Below, piece after piece: positions 8,928-16,546 of a DNA stretch of 64,000 nucleotides. The notes beneath the pieces are model-generated. The model searched no databases. It was not told where the DNA came from and saw nothing but the letters and a program-made list of their open reading frames with translations. The stretch comes from Collinsella sp. GTDB lineage: Bacteria; Actinomycetota; Coriobacteriia; Coriobacteriales; Coriobacteriaceae. The position numbers and the translations under genes are program-made. How positions within the stretch are numbered: the first letter of the stretch is position 1; the number at the start of each line of letters is the position of its first letter. The stretch is taken from NCBI GenBank assembly GCA_018368345.1, contig JAGZEK010000003.1, positions 92,365 to 156,364 on the forward strand, written 5' to 3'.

Positions 8928-10127
8928 ATGTCGAGGAAGCTGACGGACATTGAGATAGCGGCTTTTCTCGAGAGATGCGGCACGATTGAGAGCGGAACGC
9001 GACAGCGCTTGCTGGCAGTCGCGCGCCTGCTATGCGATTTCACCGACGAGAACGAGGGACTCACCTCGCAGGAAATAGCTCGGGTTCTCTCGCGACTGTC
9101 GGGGAGCAATGTGGCCGAAAACTCCGTCCGCGCCGATCTCGACGCTTTGGCATCATGCAGCCCCTTCGGAGCCGAAGTCATAAAGCCCGGGCGGGGCGAG
9201 AAAACCGGGTACCGCTGCGCGGCAAAGCCCTTTTCATCGCATGACTCTTCGCTCCTGATGGGCATGGTGAGAACGAGCAAGTTCGTCAATGAGGAGCAGC
9301 GCGCTCGCCTTTGCGCGAAGCTCGAGGAAATCATGTCCGACCGCGAGCTGGAAGAGATGGTCGAATCGATCTTTGTCGATGAGCGCGAAACCCATGAGGG
9401 CATGAACGCACTTGCGGCGATGGTCGCCGCCTCCTCCGCGATTCGCAACAACGAACAGCTCTGCTTCCGTTATCGCCGCCACTTGATGAACGGGGATGAG
9501 CTGATTGACCGCCAGATCTCGTCCGAAGACCCCGTTTGCCTCGTCTACAGCTTCGGACACTACTATCTTGAGACCTGCGTGACAACTGACAAGGTTCCCG
9601 AGGGCGAACCCTTTTTCCGCAGGCTGGACCATATGACGAACGCGATGGTATCGGGGAAGAAGCTCCGCAACCCCGGCAGGGTTGACGAGCTTAGGAGAAG
9701 GGTGGCCGCCGACGTCCGAGAGCGGATTGACATGTACGGCGACGGGACCAGCAGGACGCTTTTCCTCAAAGTCGAGGGGCGTTGCGCCCAATATGCCTAC
9801 GACAGGTTCGGCCACGACTTGGTTTTTTCGCACGTCTCCGAGGACGATGCCGGCAATCCCCATGGCTACGCCTGCGTGAGGACGCAGCTGTCTCCAACCC
9901 TCTACCGTTGGCTTTTCGGTATGGGAGGAGGCGTTTTCCTTGCAAAGCCGAAAGGCCTCACCTGGGCCAGGACCTTTCGAGGCCTTTCGTCATGCAGCGC
10001 CGATACGCTTCGGCAGTTCGTCGAAGATTACGAGGCGGCGCACGAGGGCTATATCTCCATGCTTGAAAGCGCTCTGGGAGCCGAGCGAGATGCTATTGCA
10101 AAGGGACATGAAACGGCTTGGATTTAA
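8928..10127 (+). CDS. WYL-domain transcriptional regulator
   Basis: 399 aa from the ATG preceded by CGAGGAAA; an in-frame ATG 27 bp upstream lacks such a site. The N-terminal part is a winged-helix region (about residues 20-100), followed by a helical linker and a WYL-like beta domain (RYRRHLMNGDELIDRQISSEDPV, then YYLETC). WYL proteins sense ligands or nucleic acids and often regulate defence or stress genes. Its 3' end overlaps the convergent 559-aa gene by 35 bp. Confidence 0.75.
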   Translation: MSRKLTDIEIAAFLERCGTIESGTRQRLLAVARLLCDFTDENEGLTSQEIARVLSRLSGSNVAENSVRADLDALASCSPFGAEVIKPGRGEKTGYRCAAKPFSSHDSSLLMGMVRTSKFVNEEQRARLCAKLEEIMSDRELEEMVESIFVDERETHEGMNALAAMVAASSAIRNNEQLCFRYRRHLMNGDELIDRQISSEDPVCLVYSFGHYYLETCVTTDKVPEGEPFFRRLDHMTNAMVSGKKLRNPGRVDELRRRVAADVRERIDMYGDGTSRTLFLKVEGRCAQYAYDRFGHDLVFSHVSEDDAGNPHGYACVRTQLSPTLYRWLFGMGGGVFLAKPKGLTWARTFRGLSSCSADTLRQFVEDYEAAHEGYISMLESALGAERDAIAKGHETAWI

Positions 10128-11772
10128 CGCTAAAGACGACGTACTCGGTCAGAACCTCTGCAAGGGCATCAGAGGCGCACCTTTCCGAGCGGTACCTTCT
10201 GAATAGGCGATCAATGTTTTCCAGCTCTTCATCCTGCGACAGCCCGCGCAGCGGAGAGTAGTAGTAGGAGTTATGGATGTCGATCCCGTCACCCATTATC
10301 GACAGGGCGATGGACCAGAGGTGGGTGTCGTCATGATGCTCTATAGCGATGAGATGCGCGCTCTCGATTGAGCTGACGATTAAACCATCGAGTCCCTCAT
10401 TGAGGACCTTTGCCATCTCCGCGAGGTCGTCGGGGCTCGATTCGCCCTGGGCTCTCATGCCGTCAAGATACTTGAGCTGTTCTTCGTCGAGCCGTAGGCC
10501 GCCGAGCAGCATGAACATGATGTCAAGAACCTCGTCCCTGATTTCCCTAACCTTGCCCAGGTCGTAGAAGTTGGACTTATGGAGCTTCCCATTGCGGGTG
10601 TCGTCCATGAACGACCGCAGCCGCCCGAACAGGAGCTCGCGAAAGGACTTGTAATCAATCTCAGAATCGTAGATGCGCACGTTGAAGTATTTGTGCTGGT
10701 AGCTTGCAAATAGATAGGCAAGCGGGCCCAACGTTGCCTCTTTGTCCTTCTCCGCCAGGAGGGCTGAGGTGAGCGGGACGGCAGGGTTCCAGGCCTTTAC
10801 GGCGCCAAACGCCACCTTGTAGTCCCTGTTCGCCCAAAGCGGAAGAAGGTCGAACATCATCTGCTCTATCGCCTTGATGTAGCCAGCGACCGTCCCGGTC
10901 TGCTCGACATTCTCGGAGAGGGTGTTGAGCCTGTAGCGCCACTCTGACGACAGAAAGCTGACGGCGAAGCTGGCTTGCCCGAAGAGTATTTCGAACAGAT
11001 CTTTGCGCTGAATGTTGCGCGCCAAGATATCGATGTCGCGCTCCGACATCCCTCTTCCCATCAGACGGTACCTGATAAGAGGAAGCTCGATCGCCTCGTA
11101 GTCGTGAAGGAGCTCTCGTCTGAAGGAGCCGAGCTCATGCTCGGTGGGCAGGGCAACAACCGTGAACCCCTGGACAAGTCGACCCTCCGTTCTCACCCTG
11201 CCAGCCACGTCGGTCAAACGGTCGGCCTCTTCCTTTCCGAAAGTCCTCTCGAACCAATCTGTTGCAGAGACGTGCTTGACGCCGCGCGGAGAGAAAGACT
11301 CGTACCAGTAGCCGAGACTCTCGCGGAGCTTGACGTTGGCCTCATCCGCAAGCCATACAAGGTAGACGTCGTCAACCTCCCCGTTCTCCACCAACTCGAA
11401 CGCCCAGAACGTGGAGTTGCTCTTAGTGTGGTTAAGCGGGCTATGGTCGATGCTTGGCCACAGCATGACGCATGCATGCTTCCCCCCGTCCGCAATGTAA
11501 CCGAAGCCGGCGTTCTTCCATCTTGACTTGGATGGCAGGTCGAAGGTTTCGATGGAATGCCCAGATGCCAGCTTCCTTGCAAAGTCAGCGAATAGGCCAG
11601 GCGCCGCTGCAGCCCAGTTTCGCTGCATCTGCTTCATGCTTGCGCAATTGCAATCATCGGTTCCAAAAAGGAATCCGCTGTTGAACTCATTGACGCCTGC
11701 GAACTTCTTCGATAGCTTGATGTCCGCCAACGCCTTGTCCGCGAACTCGTCGTACAGAGACTGGCAATCCAT
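10093..11772 (-). CDS. 559-residue protein of unknown family
   Basis: I do not recognise a family. The N-terminal third has cysteines (DDCNCASM) and a beta-rich stretch (CVMLWPSIDHSP, FWAFELVENGEVDDVYLVWL). The centre and C terminus are mainly helical with several aromatic patches. There is no signal peptide, no clear membrane segment and no P-loop. Codon use fits the window. It overlaps the WYL regulator tail to tail and is followed upstream by the toxin locus, an arrangement typical of accessory or defence islands, but its activity cannot be stated from sequence. Confidence 0.65.
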   Translation of the reverse strand: MDCQSLYDEFADKALADIKLSKKFAGVNEFNSGFLFGTDDCNCASMKQMQRNWAAAAPGLFADFARKLASGHSIETFDLPSKSRWKNAGFGYIADGGKHACVMLWPSIDHSPLNHTKSNSTFWAFELVENGEVDDVYLVWLADEANVKLRESLGYWYESFSPRGVKHVSATDWFERTFGKEEADRLTDVAGRVRTEGRLVQGFTVVALPTEHELGSFRRELLHDYEAIELPLIRYRLMGRGMSERDIDILARNIQRKDLFEILFGQASFAVSFLSSEWRYRLNTLSENVEQTGTVAGYIKAIEQMMFDLLPLWANRDYKVAFGAVKAWNPAVPLTSALLAEKDKEATLGPLAYLFASYQHKYFNVRIYDSEIDYKSFRELLFGRLRSFMDDTRNGKLHKSNFYDLGKVREIRDEVLDIMFMLLGGLRLDEEQLKYLDGMRAQGESSPDDLAEMAKVLNEGLDGLIVSSIESAHLIAIEHHDDTHLWSIALSIMGDGIDIHNSYYYSPLRGLSQDEELENIDRLFRRYRSERCASDALAEVLTEYVVFSVKSKPFHVPLQ

Positions 11773-11819
11773 TTCCCACCCACTTTCTCGATAACGCCAT
11801 TATCCCAGAAAGACTATGG

Positions 11820-12170
11820 GGTGTTCGGGATAGAGGAGCTGGCGCCCGGCGAGCTCGACCTCACGCCCGGCTGCATCGACAGGGCCAGGGCCGCGAGGGG
11901 CGAGGGACCGCTGACGGGGTAGGCGTCGGGCCGGGACATGGGCCGGAGGGCCCGTTGCGCTGAGTCCGGAACGGCTGCGCGGCGGGCTGGCGGAGCATGC
12001 GGAGGCGGCATGGGGGCACCGGCCTCCATAGCCTCTCCACCTGCGGAAACGAGGCGGCGGCCAGGCGCCGTGAGCTATTTCCGCGTTGCGCTAGCTGCGG
12101 AAACGCGGGGTACGCTCAGACTGTTGCGTTGAGATTGAAAATCAACCTGATATCGTAGCGCACCGCAGAC
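11820..12170. other. GC-rich intergenic segment with a coding-like fragment
   Basis: About 500 bp separate the unknown gene from the toxin gene. A short plus-strand frame (11820-11922, ending GEGPLTG) reads like the C-terminal end of a lost gene but has no start. The rest is extremely GC-rich without a convincing ORF. Probably a scar of rearrangement. Confidence 0.3.
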
Positions 12171-12306
12171 GCTGATGGCGATGGCTGTACACGGGCACGG
12201 GCGCGCCACTGCATTTCACAGCTTATTTCTCAAGTATTTGGGACGCACACGCGGCGTTCAAAAATGCGGAGCGGCTCCGCATGACTCGAGACTGAGCCGA
12301 GGTGCC

Positions 12307-12756
12307 CTACTTCTCGCCCTCCAGCAGCCCCACGATGCGGTCGATGTCGACGGCAAAGCGAGGCCTTCCCTCGCGCTCGTAGCGGTCGAGGTATGCCTGG
12401 CACTCGGAGACAATGCGCTTGGTGTTGCCGTCGATGATGCGCTGGAGCGTCTCGTAGTAGGCCGAGCCCTCGGTCCTGAAGCGGCGCTGGTAGGCCTTGG
12501 TTATGGGGAACATCTTGATGTAGTGGATGCCGTGGCGGCAGCCGGGGCGCGTCGTGGGGCGGGGTGGCAACGCAAAGTACTGGTCTTTGGGCACGTTAGG
12601 GGCGATGTTGGAACGCAGCGGCACGGCGAAGTCCCTGCGCTTCCCGCGGAAACGCAGCCTCACCACCACGATGCAGGGACGATTGTGCTTAAGCATGAGT
12701 TCGCGGTCGCCCTCGACGAGGTCGAAGAAGTCCTGGGAGATGGATACGATCTTCAT
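12307..12756 (-). CDS. ToxN/AbiQ-like endoribonuclease toxin (type III toxin-antitoxin)
   Basis: 149 aa, starting at MKIVSISQDFF after GGGGG; a longer in-frame start exists but would read through the upstream hairpin. The pattern matches ToxN/CptN/TenpN toxins: an N-terminal MKI..IS strand, NRPCIVVVRL (family: RPYIGVVL), FAVPLRS (family: F-PLSSPK), an IHYIKMFPI strand (family: IN--NMIPV) and a C-terminal helix YYETLQRIIDGN with a following Y-rich helix. These toxins cut RNA and are held inactive by a repeat or pseudoknot RNA made just upstream. The upstream DNA does contain a structured segment. Assignment rests on motif resemblance only. Confidence 0.65.
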   Translation of the reverse strand: MKIVSISQDFFDLVEGDRELMLKHNRPCIVVVRLRFRGKRRDFAVPLRSNIAPNVPKDQYFALPPRPTTRPGCRHGIHYIKMFPITKAYQRRFRTEGSAYYETLQRIIDGNTKRIVSECQAYLDRYEREGRPRFAVDIDRIVGLLEGEK

Positions 12757-12780
12757 CGGTTCGCCCCCTTCATACGAGAC

Positions 12781-12804
12781 GGGGCCCGCATCGCTGCAGG
12801 CCCC
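12781..12804 (-). terminator. Hairpin between putative antitoxin RNA and toxin gene
   Basis: GGGGCC-TGCA-GCGA loop closed by TGCG-GGCCCC (minus strand), a 10-bp stem including one U-G pair. It sits 25 nt before the toxin ATG. Type III systems use such a terminator to make much antitoxin RNA and little toxin mRNA. No long T-tract follows. Confidence 0.55.
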
Positions 12805-12905
12805 TACAGGTGGGCGATATTCTACGCCTTGCGGCACCCCGTCGCCCACGGAGGTTAAACGTACACGTAAGCCGTACTCTGAAAGCCGCGGCTTCCGGCA
12901 AGTAG
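12781..12905 (-). ncRNA. Candidate antitoxin RNA of the type III toxin-antitoxin locus
   Basis: Non-coding segment directly upstream of the toxin. On the minus strand a promoter-like TTGAAA with TAAACT 16 bp later (12904-12931) could start it. The transcript would hold an 8-bp inverted repeat GTGGGCGA/TCGCCCAC (12810-12817 with 12842-12849) and end in the GC-rich hairpin. I find no clear tandem 35-45 nt repeat of the kind known from ToxI, so it is either a single-unit antitoxin or not one. Confidence 0.4.
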
Positions 12906-12984
12906 TTTATACCACGAAAGGCCGCTTTCAATGCGTATAGCTCGCAAAATAACACTCGCTGGGCCGTCACCCCTGGCCGTTACC

Positions 12985-13220
12985 CTCCAATCTTCATTGG
13001 AGTCAGCAGGTCAATTCATATAATCATGGGGGTTTATCCTAAAGGGAATCAAATTTATACCCCCATAACCAAGGAATTATCTATTCCCACTCGATGACTA
13101 GGGCCCTGGTGTAATTGGCTGGATCACCGTTCCGGGAACCGGTATCGACCTACCTGTCCGCCAAGCTCCTTCTTCAGCTTCAGCCTAGTATCTGACTCGC
13201 GCCGTTATAAGCGAAAACCG
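12985..13220. other. Intergenic segment with hairpins and a gene-end fragment
   Basis: Contains a short hairpin (CTCCAAT/ATTGGAG, 12985-13002), a longer inverted repeat (ATGGGGGT/ACCCCCAT, 13026-13066), and on the minus strand a frame ending GDPANYTRALVIEWE at a stop near 13083. That last piece looks like the tail of a lost protein, since it has no upstream body in the same frame. It may mark one border of the acquired block. Confidence 0.35.
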
Positions 13221-13244
13221 AAGAGATGCGTCTTAGCCAAGAAA

Positions 13245-13260
13245 ATAAGGTTAGCCTTAT
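13245..13260. promoter_or_regulatory. DtxR/IdeR-like operator
   Basis: Palindrome ATAAGG-TTAG-CCTTAT. Its centre AGGTTAGCCT matches the core of the actinobacterial iron box. It overlaps the likely -35 region of the methyltransferase operon (TTATCT, then TATAGT at 13282-13287). The match to the iron box is partial, so the regulator's identity is inferred. Confidence 0.5.
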
Positions 13261-13284
13261 CTTACTGCATGATTCGTGTGTTAT

Positions 13285-13302
13285 AGTTAGACGGCTCTAA
13301 CT
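13285..13302. promoter_or_regulatory. Second palindromic operator
   Basis: Perfect palindrome AGTTAGA-CGGC-TCTAACT between the -10 element and the first methyltransferase start. A repressor bound here would block transcription. Its half-site resembles, but is not identical to, the upstream box. Confidence 0.5.
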
Positions 13303-13319
13303 GTTTGGGGGCGACAGCC

Positions 13320-13949
13320 ATGCACGAACGCGAGGGTTTCTGGGACAAGAACGCCGGTCGGTATGACCGTTTCATGCGAAACGACCGGGCGGCGTATGAG
13401 AAGATGTATGGGCTGATCCGGCCGGTAGTGAAAGCAAAAACCGTACTGGAGGTCGCCACCGGCACGGGGCTTATCGCAAAGAGCATCGTGAATGCGGCGG
13501 CGCACATCGAGGCTACGGACGCCTCTGCAAAGATGATCCTTGAAGCAAAGCGGGACAATCAATCCGCAAAGCTGCACTTTTCCGTACAAGATATGTTCCG
13601 CCTGCCCTATGCACAGAAGTCCTTCGAAGTGGTGATCGTGTCCAACGCGCTTCACATAGTGCCGCATCCGGAAAAGGCCCTGCAAGAAATCAGACGGGTG
13701 CTGAAGGACGACGGCGTGCTCATCGCGCCAACCTTCACTCACGCGGGGAGCTCAGTTTCCGGCAAGGCAAAAGCCTTTTTCATGAGTATGGCGGGATTCC
13801 CCCTCCACAGCAGGTGGACAAGCGAGGAATACCTGCGTTTCCTGCGTCAAAACGACTGGGCGGTACAGAAAAGCGCGGTGCTGAAGGCCTCGTTCCCGTT
13901 GACCTATGCGGAATGCACGAAATCGGAGGGGCCAGATGTCGTTCTTTGA
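13320..13949 (+). CDS. Class I SAM-dependent methyltransferase (1 of 3)
   Basis: 209 aa from the ATG preceded by GGGGG. The SAM-binding motif I is VLEVATGTGLIA (about residues 42-53), with acidic TD in the next strand (IEATDAS), then VVIVSNALHIVPHPEKAL and RRVLKDDGVLIAPTF. This is the UbiE/Ubie-like methyltransferase fold. The substrate is unknown. It is the first gene of a trio and overlaps the next start by 14 bp. Codons are more A/T-rich than in neighbours, consistent with transfer from a clostridial donor. Confidence 0.85.
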   Translation: MHEREGFWDKNAGRYDRFMRNDRAAYEKMYGLIRPVVKAKTVLEVATGTGLIAKSIVNAAAHIEATDASAKMILEAKRDNQSAKLHFSVQDMFRLPYAQKSFEVVIVSNALHIVPHPEKALQEIRRVLKDDGVLIAPTFTHAGSSVSGKAKAFFMSMAGFPLHSRWTSEEYLRFLRQNDWAVQKSAVLKASFPLTYAECTKSEGPDVVL

Positions 13950-14541
13950 AAACACCCGCAAGCCCGTGGGCCTCGGCGGAAAACTTATGGTTGCCATGAT
14001 GAATCTGGGCCACAGCCCTATGGCGCGGTGGGGACTTCAGTTTCTACGACTTGCGCCAAACGCCAAGGTGCTGGATTGCGGCTGCGGCGGCGGGGCGAAC
14101 ATAAAACAGCTGCTGAAAAAATGCCCGCATGGCGTCGTCAAGGGCATCGACTATTCGCCCGTCAGCGTGGAGAAGGCTAGAAAGCTCAACCGAACTGCAA
14201 TTCAGGAGGGGCGTTGCGCCGTTCTGCAAGGCAGTGTGGCGGATATGGTGTTTGAGGATAGCTACTTCGATGCTGCCACGGCCTTTGAAACCGTCTATTT
14301 TTGGCCTGATTTGCCCCGATGCTTCCGTGAGGTCTGGCGGACGCTGAAGCCAGGCGGGACAATTCTTATCTGCAACGAGAGCAATGGCGATACGGGCAAA
14401 GACGAGAGGTGGACGCAGATCATCGGCGGCATGACCATCTACAAGGACATTGAATTAAAGGCGTGTCTGGAGCAGGCGGGTTTTCACGAGGTGCAGATAC
14501 GCAAAAAGAAAAAGTGGCTCTGCGTCACGGCGCGGAAATAA
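13936..14541 (+). CDS. Class I SAM-dependent methyltransferase (2 of 3)
   Basis: 201 aa from MSFFEN; GGAGGGG lies 4 nt upstream, inside the previous gene, indicating translational coupling. Motif I is VLDCGCGGGANI, then GIDYSPVSVEKA, ATAFETVYFWPDLP and VWRTLKPGGTILICNE, a complete class I methyltransferase. The KKKKW stretch near the C terminus is notable. Product and substrate are unknown. It probably acts in the same pathway as its two methyltransferase neighbours. Confidence 0.85.
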   Translation: MSFFENTRKPVGLGGKLMVAMMNLGHSPMARWGLQFLRLAPNAKVLDCGCGGGANIKQLLKKCPHGVVKGIDYSPVSVEKARKLNRTAIQEGRCAVLQGSVADMVFEDSYFDAATAFETVYFWPDLPRCFREVWRTLKPGGTILICNESNGDTGKDERWTQIIGGMTIYKDIELKACLEQAGFHEVQIRKKKKWLCVTARK

Positions 14542-14579
14542 GGGCATCAAGCACGGGCATTTTTGCATCCATCCTGCAC

Positions 14580-14645
14580 ATGGCGATAGGCATGACGGTC
14601 ATAGCGGTTGTGCCAGCGGCAATTATGACAGTTTTTATTCACTGA
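14580..14645 (+). other. Very short hydrophobic reading frame
   Basis: A frame between the second and third methyltransferase genes encodes MAIGMTVIAVVPAAIMTVFIH, a membrane-segment-like peptide. The open frame extends upstream without a better start. It could be a real micro-peptide or the decayed end of a transporter gene that once lay here. Confidence 0.25.
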
Positions 14646-14656
14646 GGAAGGAACCT

Positions 14657-15487
14657 ATGAAATGTAAAATTGAGAAAAACACCGTGCAGGAGACGCTGAT
14701 CCTCCCGCTGTATTCCCGAAAGCTGTGTACGGAGCTATACCCGAACCTTTATAGGGATGAAACAGCGGTTCGTCTGCTCGATCAGATCGACTACGACTTT
14801 TCAGAGGCAGAGAAAAACTCCCGCAGCCTGATGCAGCGCTTTGGTGCGCTGGAGGTGGCCATGCGGCAGGGCGATCTTGCTTTCGAGGTGCAGGATTACC
14901 TGAAAGGCCACCCCAATGCGGCGGTGGTCAATCTGGGCTGTGGGCTGGACAACACCGGCAGAACCTGCGACAACGGTAAATGCAAGATCTACAATCTGGA
15001 CTTCCCGGATGTGATTGCCTTGCGGCAGCAGCTACTGCCCGCCGGGGATCGAGAACAAAATATCCCCTGCGACTTGAAAGACACCGCATGGTTTGGCAAA
15101 ATCGATGCCTCCGGCGGGGCGGTGTTCTTTGCCTCCGGGGTGTTCTATTACTTTCTGACCCAGCAGGTCCGGGAACTGGTGCGGGAGATGGTGGACGCTC
15201 TCCCCGGCGGTGTGCTGGTCTTTGATGCTGCCAATCGGACGGCAGTAAAGATGATCGCAAAAACATGGCTTAAGACTGCAAAAATCAAGGATGTGGGGGC
15301 ATATTTTGCTGTTTCGGATGCCGCCAAGGAAATCGGCACGTGGGACAGCCGTCTGCAGGTCACAAGTCGCGGCTATATGCTGGGTTACAACGATTTGAGA
15401 GACCCTTCTGTCAGCGGCTTTTTCCGGTTTCTCGCAAGGGTCGGTGACAACGGGATGAAAATGCAAATCGTGAAAATAAGATTTTAA
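14657..15487 (+). CDS. Leucine carboxyl methyltransferase (LCM)-family protein (3 of 3)
   Basis: 276 aa. Starts MKCKIEKNTVQETLILPLYSRK and carries VVNLGCGLDNTGR (SAM motif I of the LCM/PPM1 fold), YNLDFPDVIALRQQLL, and ASGVFYYFLTQQVRELV. Bacterial members commonly methylate small molecules, including polyketide-like or metallophore intermediates. The third gene in the operon-like trio, it is 115 bp after the second and closed by a strong terminator. AAGGAA precedes the ATG. The third-position A/T content is visibly higher than in flanking genes. Confidence 0.85.
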   Translation: MKCKIEKNTVQETLILPLYSRKLCTELYPNLYRDETAVRLLDQIDYDFSEAEKNSRSLMQRFGALEVAMRQGDLAFEVQDYLKGHPNAAVVNLGCGLDNTGRTCDNGKCKIYNLDFPDVIALRQQLLPAGDREQNIPCDLKDTAWFGKIDASGGAVFFASGVFYYFLTQQVRELVREMVDALPGGVLVFDAANRTAVKMIAKTWLKTAKIKDVGAYFAVSDAAKEIGTWDSRLQVTSRGYMLGYNDLRDPSVSGFFRFLARVGDNGMKMQIVKIRF

Positions 15488-15500
15488 GAGACAAAAATGC

Positions 15501-15550
15501 AAAAGACGAGCGCTTCTTGCCGCCCAATTGGCAAGAAGCGCTCGTCTTTT
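15501..15550. terminator. Very strong bidirectional terminator
   Basis: A perfect 21-bp stem (arms 15501-15521 and 15530-15550, starting AAAAGACGAGCG) with an 8-nt loop, A-run on one side and T-run on the other. It separates the methyltransferase trio from the convergent ROK kinase gene. Confidence 0.95.
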
Positions 15551-15582
15551 CTTAACGCGTTGTATGGCGGAGAGAGCGCAAG

Positions 15583-16467
15583 TTACGCGAGCGCCCTTCT
15601 TGCCAGCTCGGCCGCGCCGAGGATTCCTTGGTCGCCGCCGCAGCCCGGGGCGCAGATGTAGCTCTCCATGTCCTTAAGCTCGGCGGTCTGGATGTAGCCA
15701 CCCAGATATTCGAGGGTCTTCTTGCGGACGATGCCGTAGAGCTGCTCCTGGTGCATCACGCCGCCGCCGAGGACGATGCGGCGAGGCGAGTACATGAGCA
15801 CGAGGTTCGCGCACATCTGCCCCAGATAATCCCCCTCGAGCGCCCACACCTCATCGTTGTCCGCGAGCTCGGCCGCGGGCTTTCCCCAGCGCGCGGCGAT
15901 GGCGGGGCCGGAGGCGAGCCCCTCGAGACAGCTCGCGTGGCTCGGGCAGACGCAGCGTCCCTCCTCGGTGGGACGGGTCCTTACCAGCATGTGACCGGCC
16001 TCGGGGTGCAGCATACCGTGAAGGAGTCTGCCCGCGCACATGACGCCCGCGCCCACGCCGGTGCCGATGGTCACGTAGACGGCGTCCTCGAGCCCCTTGC
16101 AGCAGCCGAAGACCACTTCGCCGAGGCAGGCAACGTTAACGTCCGTGTCGTAGGCCACCGGAATCCCGAGGTCGTCGGCGAACGCGGCGCGAAGACCATG
16201 GCCTCGCCACGCGAGCTTGGGCGTCTGGAGGATGGAGCCGTAGCGCTCGTCGTTGGGGTCGACGCAGGTCGGGCCGAAGGCGCCGATGCCCAACGCGTCC
16301 ACATCGCGGGCGGTGAACCACTCGATCATCTGCGGGACGGTCTCGGCGGGCGTAAGCGTCGGGGTCTCCATACGGTCGAGGACCTCGCCGTCGCCGGACA
16401 CCACGGCACAGACCATCTTGGTCCCGCCGGCTTCGAGGGCGCCGAGCCTCATTTGCTTTTCGCTCAT
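15583..16467 (-). CDS. ROK family sugar kinase, probable fructokinase
   Basis: 294 aa. The phosphate loop is EAGGTKMVCAV near the N terminus, with catalytic-region YDTDVNVACLGE and TIGTGVGAG. The zinc/cysteine segment RCVCPSHASCLEGLASGP matches the fructokinase branch of ROK kinases (ScrK/YdhR type). It is the last gene of the PTS-GH172 locus. AAGGAGG precedes the start. A kinase for free fructose fits a pathway in which GH172 splits a fructoside. Glucokinase or allokinase activity is a weaker alternative. Confidence 0.8.
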   Translation of the reverse strand: MSEKQMRLGALEAGGTKMVCAVVSGDGEVLDRMETPTLTPAETVPQMIEWFTARDVDALGIGAFGPTCVDPNDERYGSILQTPKLAWRGHGLRAAFADDLGIPVAYDTDVNVACLGEVVFGCCKGLEDAVYVTIGTGVGAGVMCAGRLLHGMLHPEAGHMLVRTRPTEEGRCVCPSHASCLEGLASGPAIAARWGKPAAELADNDEVWALEGDYLGQMCANLVLMYSPRRIVLGGGVMHQEQLYGIVRKKTLEYLGGYIQTAELKDMESYICAPGCGGDQGILGAAELARRALA

Positions 16468-16487
16468 GTGATCCTCCTTACAAAGGG

Positions 16488-16517
16488 ACGCCCGCAGTCA
16501 TGGTCAACCGCGGGCGC
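16488..16517 (-). terminator. Weak hairpin between GH172 and ROK genes
   Basis: CGCCCGC/GCGGGCG, a 7-bp stem with a 14-nt loop on the minus strand, followed by TCCCTTTG. It could reduce read-through into the kinase gene. Confidence 0.35.
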
Positions 16518-16546
16518 CCATAACGTTGGCTTGTTTCGAGGCGACC

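Noticed and set aside
12757..12849. Longer start for the ToxN-like protein
   Set aside because: It would translate through the strong hairpin and the inverted repeat, while MKIVSIS has a good ribosome site.
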